From the NCBI GenBank assembly GCA_035762565.1, contig DASTOJ010000128.1, positions 11,947-75,946 of the forward strand: 64,000 nucleotides of DNA. Reading direction: 5' to 3'. The notes beneath the pieces were generated by a model. That model was not told the origin of the DNA. It saw only the letters and a list, made by a program, of their open reading frames with translations, and ran no database searches. The stretch is from AR5 sp035762565 (lineage in GTDB: Bacteria; Methylomirabilota; Methylomirabilia; Rokubacteriales; CSP1-6). Position numbers and translations under genes: made by a program. Below are positions 35,084 through 43,901 of the stretch, one piece after another; the first letter of the stretch is position 1, and every line of letters starts with the position of its first letter.

Positions 35084-36406
35084 ATGGAGACCGGTCCACT
35101 GCGCATCGTTGACACGCCGGAGCCCGTTCGGGAGCTGGAGCGGCTGGGCGACGAGATCGCCGAGCTGGCCGCCCACCTCGATGCCGCCACCGCGCGCCTG
35201 CTCGACCTCATACGCGAGTTCGACGCTCGCGGCGGCTGGACCACCGGCCATGCGTCTTGCGCCGCCTGGCTCACCTGGCGCGTGGGGCTCGGCCCGGTCG
35301 CCGCCCGCGAGCACGTGCGAGTGGCCCGCGCCCTCGGCGCCCTGCCCCGGCTGGCCCAGGCCCTCACCTGTGGCGAGGTGTCGTACTCCAAGGTCCGCGA
35401 GCTGACGCGCGTGGCCACGGCCGAGACCGAGGAGCGGTTGCTGGCGGTGGGGCGCGCGGGCACGGCCGAGCACGTCGCCCGTATCGTGCACGGCTGGCGC
35501 CGGGTGGACCGGCAGGCCGAGGCCAAGGACACCGCCCGCCAGCACGCCAGCCGGGCGCTGCACGTGTATCCCGACAGCGACGGCACGATGCTCGTTCGCG
35601 GGCGGCTCACCCCTGAGATCGGCGCCCTGCTCGCCAAGGCGCTCGCGGCCGCGCGCGAGATCCTCTACCAGCGGCGGCGTGACCAAGCCCCGGAGGCCGA
35701 CCCGCCCACGATGGAGCAGCAGCAGGCCGACGCGCTGGCGCTGCTGGCAGAAACCGCCCTACACCACGCGATCGATCCCGGCGCCCCGGGCGAGCGCTAC
35801 CAGGTCGTCGTTCACGTCGATGCCGAGGTGCTGGCCGACCCGGAGGCCGCCGGCCAGTCGGTCCTGGAGGACGGTGCGCATGTTCCAGCTGAAACATCCC
35901 AGCGCCTGGCGTGCGACGCCAGCCGGGTGGTGATGCGCCACGGCGGGGACGGGCGGGTCGTGGAGGTCGACGCCCGGACCCGCACGATTCCCCCGGCGCT
36001 GCGCCGAGCGCTGCACCATCGCGACCGCGGCTGTCGCTTCCCGGGCTGTGGCGTGCGCTTCGGTCAGGGTCATCACATCCACCACTGGGCCCAGGGCGGC
36101 CCCACGACGCTCTCGAATCTCGCGATGTTGTGCCGCCGGCATCACCGCGCGGTCCACGAGGAGGGCTTCCAGGTCGATCGACAGCCGGACGGCGAGCTGC
36201 GATTCCGCCGGCCGGACGGCCGGGCGCTGCCCGAGGTCCCGCCGCCGCCGGCGGTGCCCGGCGATCCCGTGGCGAGTATCCGGGCGCGCAACGAGGCTGA
36301 CGGGCTCAGACTGCACGCGCGCACCGGGATGTCAGGCTGGCTGGGCGAGCGCCTCGACGTAGGCTACGCGATCGACGTCCTGCACCCCTTGGCGGTGCAG
36401 ACGTGA
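35084..36406 (+). CDS. DUF222 domain HNH endonuclease (13E12-repeat-type)
   Basis: The 440-residue protein has an N-terminal helical DUF222 region (RLGDEIAELAAHLDAATARLLDLIREFDARGGW, CAAWLTWRVGLGPVAAREHVRVARAL) and a C-terminal HNH nuclease: CRFPGC, GHHIHHWAQGG, TTLSNLAMLCRRHHRAVHE. This is the architecture of the 13E12 repeat family, which is multicopy and apparently mobile in mycobacteria. The nuclease site looks complete. No flanking repeats were found by eye. Confidence 0.87.
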   Translation: METGPLRIVDTPEPVRELERLGDEIAELAAHLDAATARLLDLIREFDARGGWTTGHASCAAWLTWRVGLGPVAAREHVRVARALGALPRLAQALTCGEVSYSKVRELTRVATAETEERLLAVGRAGTAEHVARIVHGWRRVDRQAEAKDTARQHASRALHVYPDSDGTMLVRGRLTPEIGALLAKALAAAREILYQRRRDQAPEADPPTMEQQQADALALLAETALHHAIDPGAPGERYQVVVHVDAEVLADPEAAGQSVLEDGAHVPAETSQRLACDASRVVMRHGGDGRVVEVDARTRTIPPALRRALHHRDRGCRFPGCGVRFGQGHHIHHWAQGGPTTLSNLAMLCRRHHRAVHEEGFQVDRQPDGELRFRRPDGRALPEVPPPPAVPGDPVASIRARNEADGLRLHARTGMSGWLGERLDVGYAIDVLHPLAVQT

Positions 36407-36473
36407 AGCGCCCTACGTCGGTTGCCCCTCACCGCTAGGTGGCGCAGGGCTGCTGGCGTGAAGCTCTGCCCGT

Positions 36474-37061
36474 TCAGCCGCGGCTCCGCTCGAGCAGGAG
36501 CATCATCAGGAAGGCGAGCACCGCGAGCGTCTGGTCAGCCGGGCCAAGCTCCTGCGGCCGCTCGATGAGGTAGCGGCTCTCGAACAGGGCCGGCTGCTTC
36601 ACGGCCCGCAGGAGCGTTCCCCCGCCGGCCGCCCGCGTCAGGCGGTAGGCAGGGTGCAGGACGTAGCCGGTGAACAGGCCGAGGATGGGGATCTCGCCGA
36701 GCAGGCCATCCAGCAGCTTCACCCAGGGATTCTCCTCGCGGATCAGCAGCGCCGGTGCGCCGCCCCGATGTACCTCGTAATGCGCCCGCCAGAGCGAGCG
36801 CATGCCGTGCCGCTGGAGCACGCCGATCGGAGCGCCGCCGTCCTCGTCGATCCGGTACTGCGCGGAGATGTCGAGCACACGGTCGGCCGCGATGCGGTAG
36901 AGCGGCTGCGTCTGCTCCGCGTCCCGGAAGACCGTGACGGACTCCTTGAGCTTGAACGCCTTCTGCCTCACGTAGAAGAGCAGCGCGCCCGAGGCGTCCG
37001 TCACCGAGATCTGGGGCGCGACGGCGACGATCTTGAACCGCAGGTCGAGCGGGAATCTCAG
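36474..37061 (-). CDS. LURP-one-related / scramblase-like protein
   Basis: The sequence FKIVAVAPQISVTDASGALLFYVRQKAFKLKESVTVFRDAE, then PLYRIAADRVLDISAQY and a C-terminal hydrophobic helix (TLAVLAFLMMLLLER) match the LURP-one/phospholipid-scramblase-like beta-barrel fold. The first canonical start is GTG 37004 (176 residues), but it removes the conserved first strand FKIVA. The frame is open back to CTG 37061, 7 nt after the aroC stop, which would give 195 residues; I used that. Function in bacteria is unclear. It is co-directional with aroC. Confidence 0.7.
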   Translation of the reverse strand: MRFPLDLRFKIVAVAPQISVTDASGALLFYVRQKAFKLKESVTVFRDAEQTQPLYRIAADRVLDISAQYRIDEDGGAPIGVLQRHGMRSLWRAHYEVHRGGAPALLIREENPWVKLLDGLLGEIPILGLFTGYVLHPAYRLTRAAGGGTLLRAVKQPALFESRYLIERPQELGPADQTLAVLAFLMMLLLERSRG

Positions 37062-37068
37062 AGGTCGC

Positions 37069-38157
37069 CTATTTCGGTTCGGCCGTCACGGCCAGGTGGC
37101 GCAGGGCATGATCCGCCAGCACCAGCGTGGTCATCGCCTCCACCATCGGCACCGCGCGCGGCAGCACGCAGGGGTCGTGGCGGCCGCGGCCGGTGATCGT
37201 GGTGTCCTCGCGCGCGACGCTGACCGTCCGCTGCTCGCGCATGATGGTGGCGGTAGGCTTGAAGGCGACGCGGAAGTAGATCGTCTCGCCGTTGGTGATG
37301 CCGCCCTGCACTCCGCCGGAGCGGTTGGTGCGCGTGCGGACGCGGCCGCCTTCCATGAAGAAGTCGTCGTTGTGCTGGGAGCCGCGCAGGTCGGTGCCGG
37401 CGAAGCCGGAGCCGATCTCGAATCCCTTGCTGGCGGGCAGGCTCATGACGGCCTTGGCGAGGTCGGCCTCGAGACGGTCGAACACGGGCTCGCCCCAGCC
37501 GGGCGGGCAGCCGCGGACGGCGCACGTGACGACGCCGCCCAGCGAGTCGCCGTCCTTGCGCGCGGCCTCCACGGCCGCGATCATCCACTCGGCCGTGGAG
37601 AGATCCGGACAGCGGATCGGCGTCAGATCGACCTCGTCGCGCGTGACCCGCTCTGGATCGCACTCGACGGCGAGCGTGCCGACCTTCGAGACCCAGGCGA
37701 CGACCGTCACGCGGAAGCGCTCGGCCAGCAGCTTGCGGGCGATGGCGCCGGCGGCCACGCGGCCGGCCGTCTCGCGGGCGCTGGTGCGGCCACCGCCACG
37801 CCAGTCCCGCACCCCGTACTTGGCCTCGTAGGTGTAGTCGGCGTGGCTGGGGCGGTACTTCTCCATCACCTCGCGGTAGTCACCCGGGCGCATGTCCAGG
37901 TTGGGGATGTGGAGGCTGATCGGGGTGCCGAGGGTCTGTCCCTCGAAGACGCCGGAGAGGATCTTGACCGTGTCCGTCTCCTTGCGCTGGGTGGTGATGG
38001 CGCTCTGGCCGGGGACGCGGCGGTCGAGGTCGGGCTGGATGTCGGCCTCCGACAGCGCCAGGCGGGGCGGGCAGCCGTCGACGACGGCGCCGATGGCAGC
38101 GCCGTGCGACTCGCCCCACGTCGTCACGCGGAACAGGCGGCCCCAGGTGTTGCCCAC
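37069..38157 (-). CDS. aroC: Chorismate synthase
   Basis: The protein matches AroC throughout: GNTWGRLFRVTTWGESHGAAIGAVVDGCPP, RVPGQSAITTQRKE, YEVMEKYRPSHADYTYEAKYG-type region, GGGRTSARETAGRVAAGAIARKLL and the FMN/EPSP sites. The enzyme makes chorismate from EPSP using reduced FMN. I chose GTG 38157 (362 residues) because AroC proteins start M-x-GNT, and because a TATCCT box lies 6 nt before it. An upstream ATG at 38175 would add MRYPRR. Confidence 0.93.
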   Translation of the reverse strand: MGNTWGRLFRVTTWGESHGAAIGAVVDGCPPRLALSEADIQPDLDRRVPGQSAITTQRKETDTVKILSGVFEGQTLGTPISLHIPNLDMRPGDYREVMEKYRPSHADYTYEAKYGVRDWRGGGRTSARETAGRVAAGAIARKLLAERFRVTVVAWVSKVGTLAVECDPERVTRDEVDLTPIRCPDLSTAEWMIAAVEAARKDGDSLGGVVTCAVRGCPPGWGEPVFDRLEADLAKAVMSLPASKGFEIGSGFAGTDLRGSQHNDDFFMEGGRVRTRTNRSGGVQGGITNGETIYFRVAFKPTATIMREQRTVSVAREDTTITGRGRHDPCVLPRAVPMVEAMTTLVLADHALRHLAVTAEPK

Positions 38158-38163
38158 GCGACG

Positions 38164-38169
38164 AGGATA
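38164..38169 (-). promoter_or_regulatory. -10 box of a leaderless aroC transcript
   Basis: The minus strand reads TATCCT, then CGTCGC, then the GTG at 38157. There is no Shine-Dalgarno. The spacing supports the GTG start over the ATG at 38175. Confidence 0.4.
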
Positions 38170-38195
38170 ACGCATCCTCGGGCCCGGGAGGCCAC

Positions 38196-38583
38196 ATGAG
38201 CGAAGAGGCGCTGCGCGCGCTGGCGATGCGGGTGCGGAACTGGGGCAGGTGGGGGCCGGACGACGAGATCGGCACGCTCAACTACATCACGGCTGGCAAG
38301 GTCTTCGCGCTCGGGATCCCGCTCGACCGCAACGGGCCCCAGAGCGGCACGCGGCAGCGCTTCAACCCCATCCACACGATGGCCCGTGACGGCGGCGACC
38401 GGCCGCGGACGCCGGCCCAGGTGGCCGAGATGCAGGGCTACGGCGGCTCCGACGACTGGATCGTGATGCCGCTGCAGTGCGTGACCCAGTGGGACAGCCT
38501 GGCCCACGTCTTCTACGAGGGCCCCGCCGCTGCCGGTGGCGCGCGGGGTCGGCACGCCGATCAACCCGTATGCGCTGAAGTAG
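38196..38583 (+). pseudogene. Putative-cyclase (kynurenine formamidase-like) gene with internal deletion
   Basis: From ATG 38196 (after GGGAGGCC) the frame gives a normal N-terminus: NWGRWGPDDEIGTLNYITAGKV, VTQWDSLAHVFYEG. At that point the frame breaks. A second frame continues PLPVARGVGTPINPYALK and stops at 38583, which is the usual end of this family. Around 170 central residues, including most of the metal-site region after the first motif, are gone. The two halves are out of frame, so the gene is dead. Confidence 0.75.
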
Positions 38584-38595
38584 GCCGGGAGTCGC

Positions 38596-39324
38596 TCAGC
38601 CGCGCCGCTGCTGGGAGCGGTCCAGGGCGATGTCGAAGGTCCCGGCGTAGCCCTGGCCGCGCTCGGCGAGGGGCAGGAGCAGCTGCCGTCCGCCGCTCCG
38701 GAAGGGGCCGTCGCTCTCGTTGCGCACGCGGCGCGGGCCGCGGCCCCCGTAGGCCGGCGTGGCGTGGACCCGGTCGGTGAGGGCGTCGTCGAAGTAGAGC
38801 TGCGAGGTGAACTCGTCACCGCGGGCGGCGGCGGGCTGCGTGCGGATCTTGAAGTGGATGTGGACGGCGCGGCCGGAGTACCCGCCGGGATAGATCGTCG
38901 TGAACCGCGCGAGGCCGCCCTCGTCGGTCACCTGGTAGCCCCGGAGGAACTTCTGCCCTCGGGTGTCCGCGCCCCAGCCGCTCGTGTCGGAGTACGCGCC
39001 GAGCGCGTCGCAGTGCCAGACGTCCACGTGCGCGCCGGCGAGGGGCGCGCAGCCGCTGCCGGCGAGCCGGGAGACCTTGAAGGCGACCTGCAGCAGGACG
39101 CCGGGCTTCACGACGCCGCTGGCCGGATCGGACCGGATGTCCGACCGGTTGAGCCGTTCGTCGACGAAGAACGGGCCCTCGGTCTGCTGCGGCCGCACCA
39201 CGCAGGACGGCACCGGCTGCCCCCAGGCGCGTCCGGTCAGCAGCGCGCCGCTCGAGAGCCCGAGCAGGGCGACGACCTCACGGCGGCTCAGCAATCGGCC
39301 CACGGGCGTGTCGTCGGTATGCAT
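38596..39324 (-). CDS. Intradiol ring-cleavage dioxygenase-like protein, Tat-exported
   Basis: The 242-residue protein has a twin-arginine signal (SRREVVALLGLSSGALL, cleavage near AWG-QP). The catalytic core of intradiol dioxygenases follows: HVDVWHCDALGAYSD (Tyr111), TTIYPGGYSGRAVHIHFK (Tyr145, His155, His157), the Fe(III) ligands of protocatechuate/catechol dioxygenases. Exported members are common in soil bacteria and may act on lignin- or humus-derived aromatics. The substrate is not determined. It lies about 130 bp downstream of the HpaB-type gene on the same strand. Confidence 0.85.
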   Translation of the reverse strand: MHTDDTPVGRLLSRREVVALLGLSSGALLTGRAWGQPVPSCVVRPQQTEGPFFVDERLNRSDIRSDPASGVVKPGVLLQVAFKVSRLAGSGCAPLAGAHVDVWHCDALGAYSDTSGWGADTRGQKFLRGYQVTDEGGLARFTTIYPGGYSGRAVHIHFKIRTQPAAARGDEFTSQLYFDDALTDRVHATPAYGGRGPRRVRNESDGPFRSGGRQLLLPLAERGQGYAGTFDIALDRSQQRRG

Positions 39325-39453
39325 GGCTCAATCCTGCCGCGGAGACGTCGCGCCTGCAACCGGAGCGTGGGGGTCCATCGACCGGCGTGATCGTGACGAT
39401 CACGAGCATTGATTTGCCGCCGCCGTGTCCCGCGGGCGCGAGCGCGCTGAAGC

Positions 39454-40992
39454 CTACGGTCCGCTGAGAGGCTTCTTCAGGAAGAGGTTGACGTCGTTCG
39501 GGGGGACGAGGTCGGGCGCCGTCCAGCCGTCGAGGTCGTACTCGGCCATGCACTGCTCGGCGAACCCGCGGAAGCGCTGGGCGGCGCCGCTGCCGTGGGC
39601 CATCTGCCACGTGATGAGCCGGACGGTCTCGGGGGCGCCCGCGTAGTTCCGCTCGTAGAGCTCGTGGCGCCCGCCGAACTCCGTGCCCGTGGCGTCCCAC
39701 AGGAGCTTCATCAGCTTGATCCGCTCCACCGCGTCTGTCCCGTCGGAGCCGCGCAGGTACCTGTCCAGGTAGGGGCGGAGGGCCGGCGAGCGGAAGTCCG
39801 CCGCGTGCGAGTTCACGTAGATGAGGCCGCTGGCCAGGATGCTCTCGGTCAGCTCCTTCACGCGCGGGTAGGCCACGGGGGCGAACACCCGGTAGGCCTG
39901 CGCGTACTCGGGGTTCGGGAGCACGGTCCCGCCGGCCCACGGCGCCGGGGTCCGGGCCATGGCGTCCGTCAGCCCCCAGAACAGGTTGCGCCAGGCGATC
40001 GCCTCGCCGACCGAGGCCTGCACGCTGCGGCTGTCGCCGGAGCCGACGGCGTCCACGGCCTTGAGCAGCAGGCCGGCGATGAAGTCGAGCTTGACGGCGA
40101 GGCGGGTGCAGCCGTGCAGCATCGCCCGCGGGAAGAAGCCGGAGTGCTGGAAGAACGTGTTCGACTTCTCGACGTCCTCGTAGACGAGCACGTTCTCCCA
40201 CGGGACCAGCGCGTGGTCGAGGACGAGGATGGCGTCGTTCTCGTCGAGGCGGCTGCTGAGCGGATAGTCGAACGGGCTGCCCATGACCTCGGCCGTCATC
40301 GTGTAGGACGGGCGGCAGATCAGCTTCACGCCCGGCGTGTCCATCGTCGCGATGAACACGGCGGCGAACTCCTTGGTCTTGATCGGCGTGGTGCTCGGAT
40401 GCGCGATGAAGTTCGCATGGGTGAGCGCGGAGCCGGTGGCCACCACCTTGGCGCCGCTGATGACGAGGCCGGCGTCGGTCTCCTTCTCGACGTGGATGTA
40501 GACGTCGGCGACCTCGTCGGGCGGCCGGTGGCGGTCCACCGGCGGCTGCACCAGCGCGTGATTCAGGTAGAGCACGCGCTCCTGCGCGTTGCGGTACCAG
40601 CGCCGGGCGTTGTCCTGGTAGGGCGCGTAGAACTCGGCGTTGGCCCCCAGCGTGGCCAGGAAGGCCGCCTTGTAGTCGGGCGAGCGTCCCATCCAGCCGT
40701 ACGTCAGGCGCGCCCACGCCGCGATCGCGTCGCGGGCGGCGACCAGCTCCTCGGCGCTCGCCGGCGCCCGGAAGTAGCGGTGCGTGACGCCGCCGGAGCC
40801 GGTGTCCGTGGGGCAGGTGAGGACGTCGCGCTGGGCCGGGTCGTGGAGGGCGTCGTACAGCCGCGCCAGCATGCGCGCCGGGTTGCGGAAGGCCGGGTGC
40901 GTCGTGACGTCCTTCACCCGGTCGCCGTAGATCCAGATCTCGCGGCCGTCGCGCAGGCTCTCCAGGAAGTCCTTGCCCGTGAAGGGGGCCAT
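39454..40992 (-). CDS. 4-hydroxyphenylacetate 3-hydroxylase (HpaB)-family flavin monooxygenase
   Basis: The 512-residue protein has the HpaB/PvcC fold: DFLESLRDGREIWIYGDRVKDVTTHPAFRN, then DVYIHVEKETDAGLVISGAKVVATGSALTHANFIA, the FAD-binding SSRLDENDAILVLDHALVPWENVLVY and AGLIYVNSHAADF-type C-terminal region. HpaB enzymes use FADH2 supplied by a separate reductase to ortho-hydroxylate phenols; some relatives are 4-hydroxybutyryl-CoA dehydratases, but the iron-cluster Cys set is not evident. No reductase gene is adjacent. A leaderless-type promoter precedes the ATG. Confidence 0.88.
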   Translation of the reverse strand: MAPFTGKDFLESLRDGREIWIYGDRVKDVTTHPAFRNPARMLARLYDALHDPAQRDVLTCPTDTGSGGVTHRYFRAPASAEELVAARDAIAAWARLTYGWMGRSPDYKAAFLATLGANAEFYAPYQDNARRWYRNAQERVLYLNHALVQPPVDRHRPPDEVADVYIHVEKETDAGLVISGAKVVATGSALTHANFIAHPSTTPIKTKEFAAVFIATMDTPGVKLICRPSYTMTAEVMGSPFDYPLSSRLDENDAILVLDHALVPWENVLVYEDVEKSNTFFQHSGFFPRAMLHGCTRLAVKLDFIAGLLLKAVDAVGSGDSRSVQASVGEAIAWRNLFWGLTDAMARTPAPWAGGTVLPNPEYAQAYRVFAPVAYPRVKELTESILASGLIYVNSHAADFRSPALRPYLDRYLRGSDGTDAVERIKLMKLLWDATGTEFGGRHELYERNYAGAPETVRLITWQMAHGSGAAQRFRGFAEQCMAEYDLDGWTAPDLVPPNDVNLFLKKPLSGP

Positions 40993-40998
40993 GGGCGG

Positions 40999-41004
40999 AT
41001 CGTA
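40999..41004 (-). promoter_or_regulatory. -10 box of a leaderless hydroxylase transcript
   Basis: The minus strand reads TACGAT, then CCGCCC, then the ATG at 40992, with no Shine-Dalgarno. Confidence 0.45.
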
Positions 41005-41094
41005 GTGGGAGTCGCCTGGAGAGGCAACCCCTTGACATCGCGCCCCCCGGGGGTCGAGGATCGGCACCTCGTTGGAAAGGCTGGAGGGTGGGCC

Positions 41095-41553
41095 ATGATG
41101 TCGGGTCTGCATGCCCTGAGTCGGACGGTTCCGATCACCTGCCTCGCGATGGTGATCATGGCGCTCGTCTGGGCCACACCGGTTGCCGCCAACGAAGTCG
41201 TCCAGTGGAACGAGACGACGATGAAGGCGATCGCGGCGAACGGCCAGAGCCCGGTGGTAGCGACGCGCACGCTGGCGATGGTGCACACGGCCGTGCACGA
41301 CGCCGGCGCCGCCGCCGTGGTCCTGGCCGGTGTCCTGGGCGGCGATCAGGCGAACTTCTCGTTCAAGAGTGGAAAGCCGTTCGAGGGTATCACCCGATCC
41401 TTCACGAGCTTCTCGCAGGCGGCCCGGGAAAGTGCCGACTCGCGCGTCTATGCCGGCATCCACTTCCGCAGCGCGTGCGAGGACGGGCTGGCTCTCGGTC
41501 GCAAGGTGGGGCAGCGAGTGGCAAAACTCTACTTGCAGCCAGCACGGAAATAG
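41095..41553 (+). pseudogene. Vanadium-dependent haloperoxidase-like gene, internally deleted in frame
   Basis: The frame (152 residues from ATG 41095 after GGAGGGTG) has a signal peptide and the haloperoxidase N-terminus EVVQWNETTMKAIAANGQSP...ARTLAMVHTAVHDA. It then passes through a short AAVVLAGVL piece to the family's C-terminus RSFTSFSQAARESADSRVYAGIHFRSACEDGLALGRKVG. Intact relatives are about 400 or more residues. The vanadate-binding blocks that lie between are missing apart from IHF near the end. The reading frame survives, so a small exported protein could still be made, but it cannot be an active peroxidase. Confidence 0.7.
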
Positions 41554-41636
41554 CGGGCGTAGCCGACGCTTCTTCATCCCTCGTCGTTGTCTAGGCAGGA
41601 TTAGGTCGGACCGTGCCGGTAGAGTACCCTTGGGCC

Positions 41637-43901
41637 ATGCCGGCCTGGCGTAGATTCCGGCCCCGCCTGAACACGGCGTCCCTGACCGTCGGGGTCGTCC
41701 TTCCGGTGGCGCTGCTCTTCGTGTCCGGCACACCCATCCTCGACCTGATCGAGCTGAAGACGTACGACCTCCGCTTCCTCTCCCGCGGCCCCCGGCAGCC
41801 GTCATCGGCCGTCGTGATGGCGGCGATCGACGAGAAGAGCCTCGACACGGAAGGGCGGTGGCCCTGGCCTCGATCCAAGATCGCCGCCCTGGTCGACGCC
41901 CTCTCCCGCGACGGGGCCCGGGTGATCGCGTTCGACATCGCCTTCTCGGAGCCGGACGAGAATTCCCAGATCACCCTCATGGATCAGCTCGCGCAGCGGG
42001 TGGAGTCGCTGGCCATCAAGGACTGGAGGCTGAGCGATTTCATCAGCGAACGGCGGCGGCACGCCGACAACGATCTGGCCCTGGCGACCGCCATCAAGAG
42101 CTCGTCGGCCGCCGTCGTCCTCGGCTACTTCTTCCACATGAGCGAGGCCGCGCTCGAGTATCGCCTGGAGCCGGACGAGATCGCCCGGCGGCTCAAGCGC
42201 CTGGCCGCGTCCAAGTACCCGCTGGTGGCCTATGCGACTGCCGACACGGGGGCGGTTCCGTTCGTCCGGGCGTACGCCCCGGAGAGCAACCTCGAGCTTT
42301 TCAGCGAAGCGGCCGCCTCGTCCGCGTACTTCAGCCTGCGGAGCGACCCCGACGGCATCCTTCGCTGGATGCCGCTCGTGATCCAGGGCGGCGAGGACCT
42401 CTTTCCGCCGCTCGCGGTCGCGTGCGCCTGGCACTACCTGGGCAAGCCGCGCCTCACGGTGAAGGTCGGGCGCCACGGCGTCGAGGGGATCCAGCTGGGC
42501 GATCGGCTCATCCCCACCGACGAGAGCGGGCAATTGCTCATCAACTACTACGGTCCCCCCAAGACCTTCGCCCAGGTCTCCGTCACCGACATTCTCAGGG
42601 GCAAGGTCGCCGCCGGCACGTTCAAGGACCGGATCGTGCTCGTGGGAGCCACGGCGCTCGGCACCTACGACTTGCGGAGCACGCCGTTCAGTCCCTTGTA
42701 TCCCGGGATGGAGGTTCACGCCTCGGTCATCGAGAACGTCCTGACGGGAAGCTTCATGGCCCGGCCCGAGTGGTCGAAGGTGTTCGACCTGCTGGCCATC
42801 GTCGCGCTGGGAGGGCTGGTGGGGGCCGCGCTGCCGCGGCTGAGCCCGCTCAGGGGTCTCGGCTTCGCCGCGGGGTTGTTCGCCCTCTACGTCCTCGGCG
42901 CTCGCTGGCTGTTCGTGTACGCCCAGGTCTGGCTGAACATGGTCTACCCCCTGCTCGCGCTGCTGGCGACCTACACGGCCCTGACCGCGTACGCCTACGT
43001 CACCGAGCAGCGCCAGCGCAAGCGGGTGAAGGAGACCTTCCGGCAGTACGTGGCGCCGCTCGTGGTCGAGGAGATGCTCAAGGATCCCGGCCGCCTGAGA
43101 CTGGGGGGCGAGGAAAAGGTCCTCACGGTGCTGTTCAGCGACCTCGAGGGCTTCACCGCGCACGCCGAGCGCTATGCCCCGCACGAGACGGCGCAGATGC
43201 TGGGCGAGTACTACAACCGGGTCACCGAACAGGTCTTCATCCACCAGGGCACGCTCAAGGAGTACGTGGCCGACGAGCTCATGGCCATCTTCGGCGCCCC
43301 CCTGCCGCAGGCGGACCACGCCGTGCGGGCATGCGCGACGGCGCTCGCCATGCGCGAGCAACGCCTCGTTCTCGCCGCGGAGTGGGCGACACTCGGCCGC
43401 CCGCGACTCCGGGCCCGCACGGGAGTCAATACCGGCCCGATGCTGGTGGGCAACCTCGGCTCCAAGTACCGCTTTGCGTACGGCGTCCTCGGAGACCAGG
43501 TGAACCTCGGCTCGCGCCTGGAAGCCTTGAACAAGGCGTACGGCACGGAGATCCTGATCGGCGAAAACACCGCCCGCCTGGTGGGCGACGCGTTCCGGCT
43601 CCGCGAGATCGACACGGTCCGGGTCGTCGGCCGGGCCCAGACCGTGCGAGTCTACGAGCTGCTCGCCCCGGTGGGCCCCCTGGCCCCGGAGCAAGAGAAG
43701 GCGTTGAAGTCGTACGCCGCCGGGCTGGAAGCCTATCGCCAGCAAGTCTGGGACGATGCCCTGGCACTCTTCCGGGAGGCGTTGACGCTATGGCCCGCGG
43801 ACGGGGCGGCCCGGACGATGGCCAGCCGCTGCGAGCTCTACCAGAAGACGGCTCCGCCCGAGGCGTGGGACGGCGTCTTCGAGCAGGAGTTCAAGAAGTG
43901 A
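41637..43901 (+). CDS. CHASE2-domain adenylate cyclase (intact copy)
   Basis: The 754-residue protein has an N-terminal membrane helix, an extracytoplasmic CHASE2 domain (about 40-385; DLIELKTYDLRFLSRGP, AAIDEKSLDTEGRWPWPRSKIAALVD, DRIVLVGATALGTYDLRSTPF), two or three membrane helices (about 385-460) and a class III cyclase domain (about 490-670). The cyclase has FSDLEGFT with a metal Asp near residue 501, YVADELMAIFGAP with the second Asp (the usual Gly before it is Ala), and LGDQVNLGSRLE with the transition-state Asn and Arg. A short TPR-like tail follows. A GTG at 41613 is an alternative start. Two damaged paralogues lie at 54.7-58.2 kb. Confidence 0.9.
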   Translation: MPAWRRFRPRLNTASLTVGVVLPVALLFVSGTPILDLIELKTYDLRFLSRGPRQPSSAVVMAAIDEKSLDTEGRWPWPRSKIAALVDALSRDGARVIAFDIAFSEPDENSQITLMDQLAQRVESLAIKDWRLSDFISERRRHADNDLALATAIKSSSAAVVLGYFFHMSEAALEYRLEPDEIARRLKRLAASKYPLVAYATADTGAVPFVRAYAPESNLELFSEAAASSAYFSLRSDPDGILRWMPLVIQGGEDLFPPLAVACAWHYLGKPRLTVKVGRHGVEGIQLGDRLIPTDESGQLLINYYGPPKTFAQVSVTDILRGKVAAGTFKDRIVLVGATALGTYDLRSTPFSPLYPGMEVHASVIENVLTGSFMARPEWSKVFDLLAIVALGGLVGAALPRLSPLRGLGFAAGLFALYVLGARWLFVYAQVWLNMVYPLLALLATYTALTAYAYVTEQRQRKRVKETFRQYVAPLVVEEMLKDPGRLRLGGEEKVLTVLFSDLEGFTAHAERYAPHETAQMLGEYYNRVTEQVFIHQGTLKEYVADELMAIFGAPLPQADHAVRACATALAMREQRLVLAAEWATLGRPRLRARTGVNTGPMLVGNLGSKYRFAYGVLGDQVNLGSRLEALNKAYGTEILIGENTARLVGDAFRLREIDTVRVVGRAQTVRVYELLAPVGPLAPEQEKALKSYAAGLEAYRQQVWDDALALFREALTLWPADGAARTMASRCELYQKTAPPEAWDGVFEQEFKK

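Noticed and set aside
43891..43901. Overlap of the CHASE2-cyclase and Rieske-fusion 3' ends as a mis-annotation
   Set aside because: Both C-termini are supported (FEQEF before the cyclase stop and GDLYITS for the Rieske protein), so an 11-bp convergent overlap is accepted as real.
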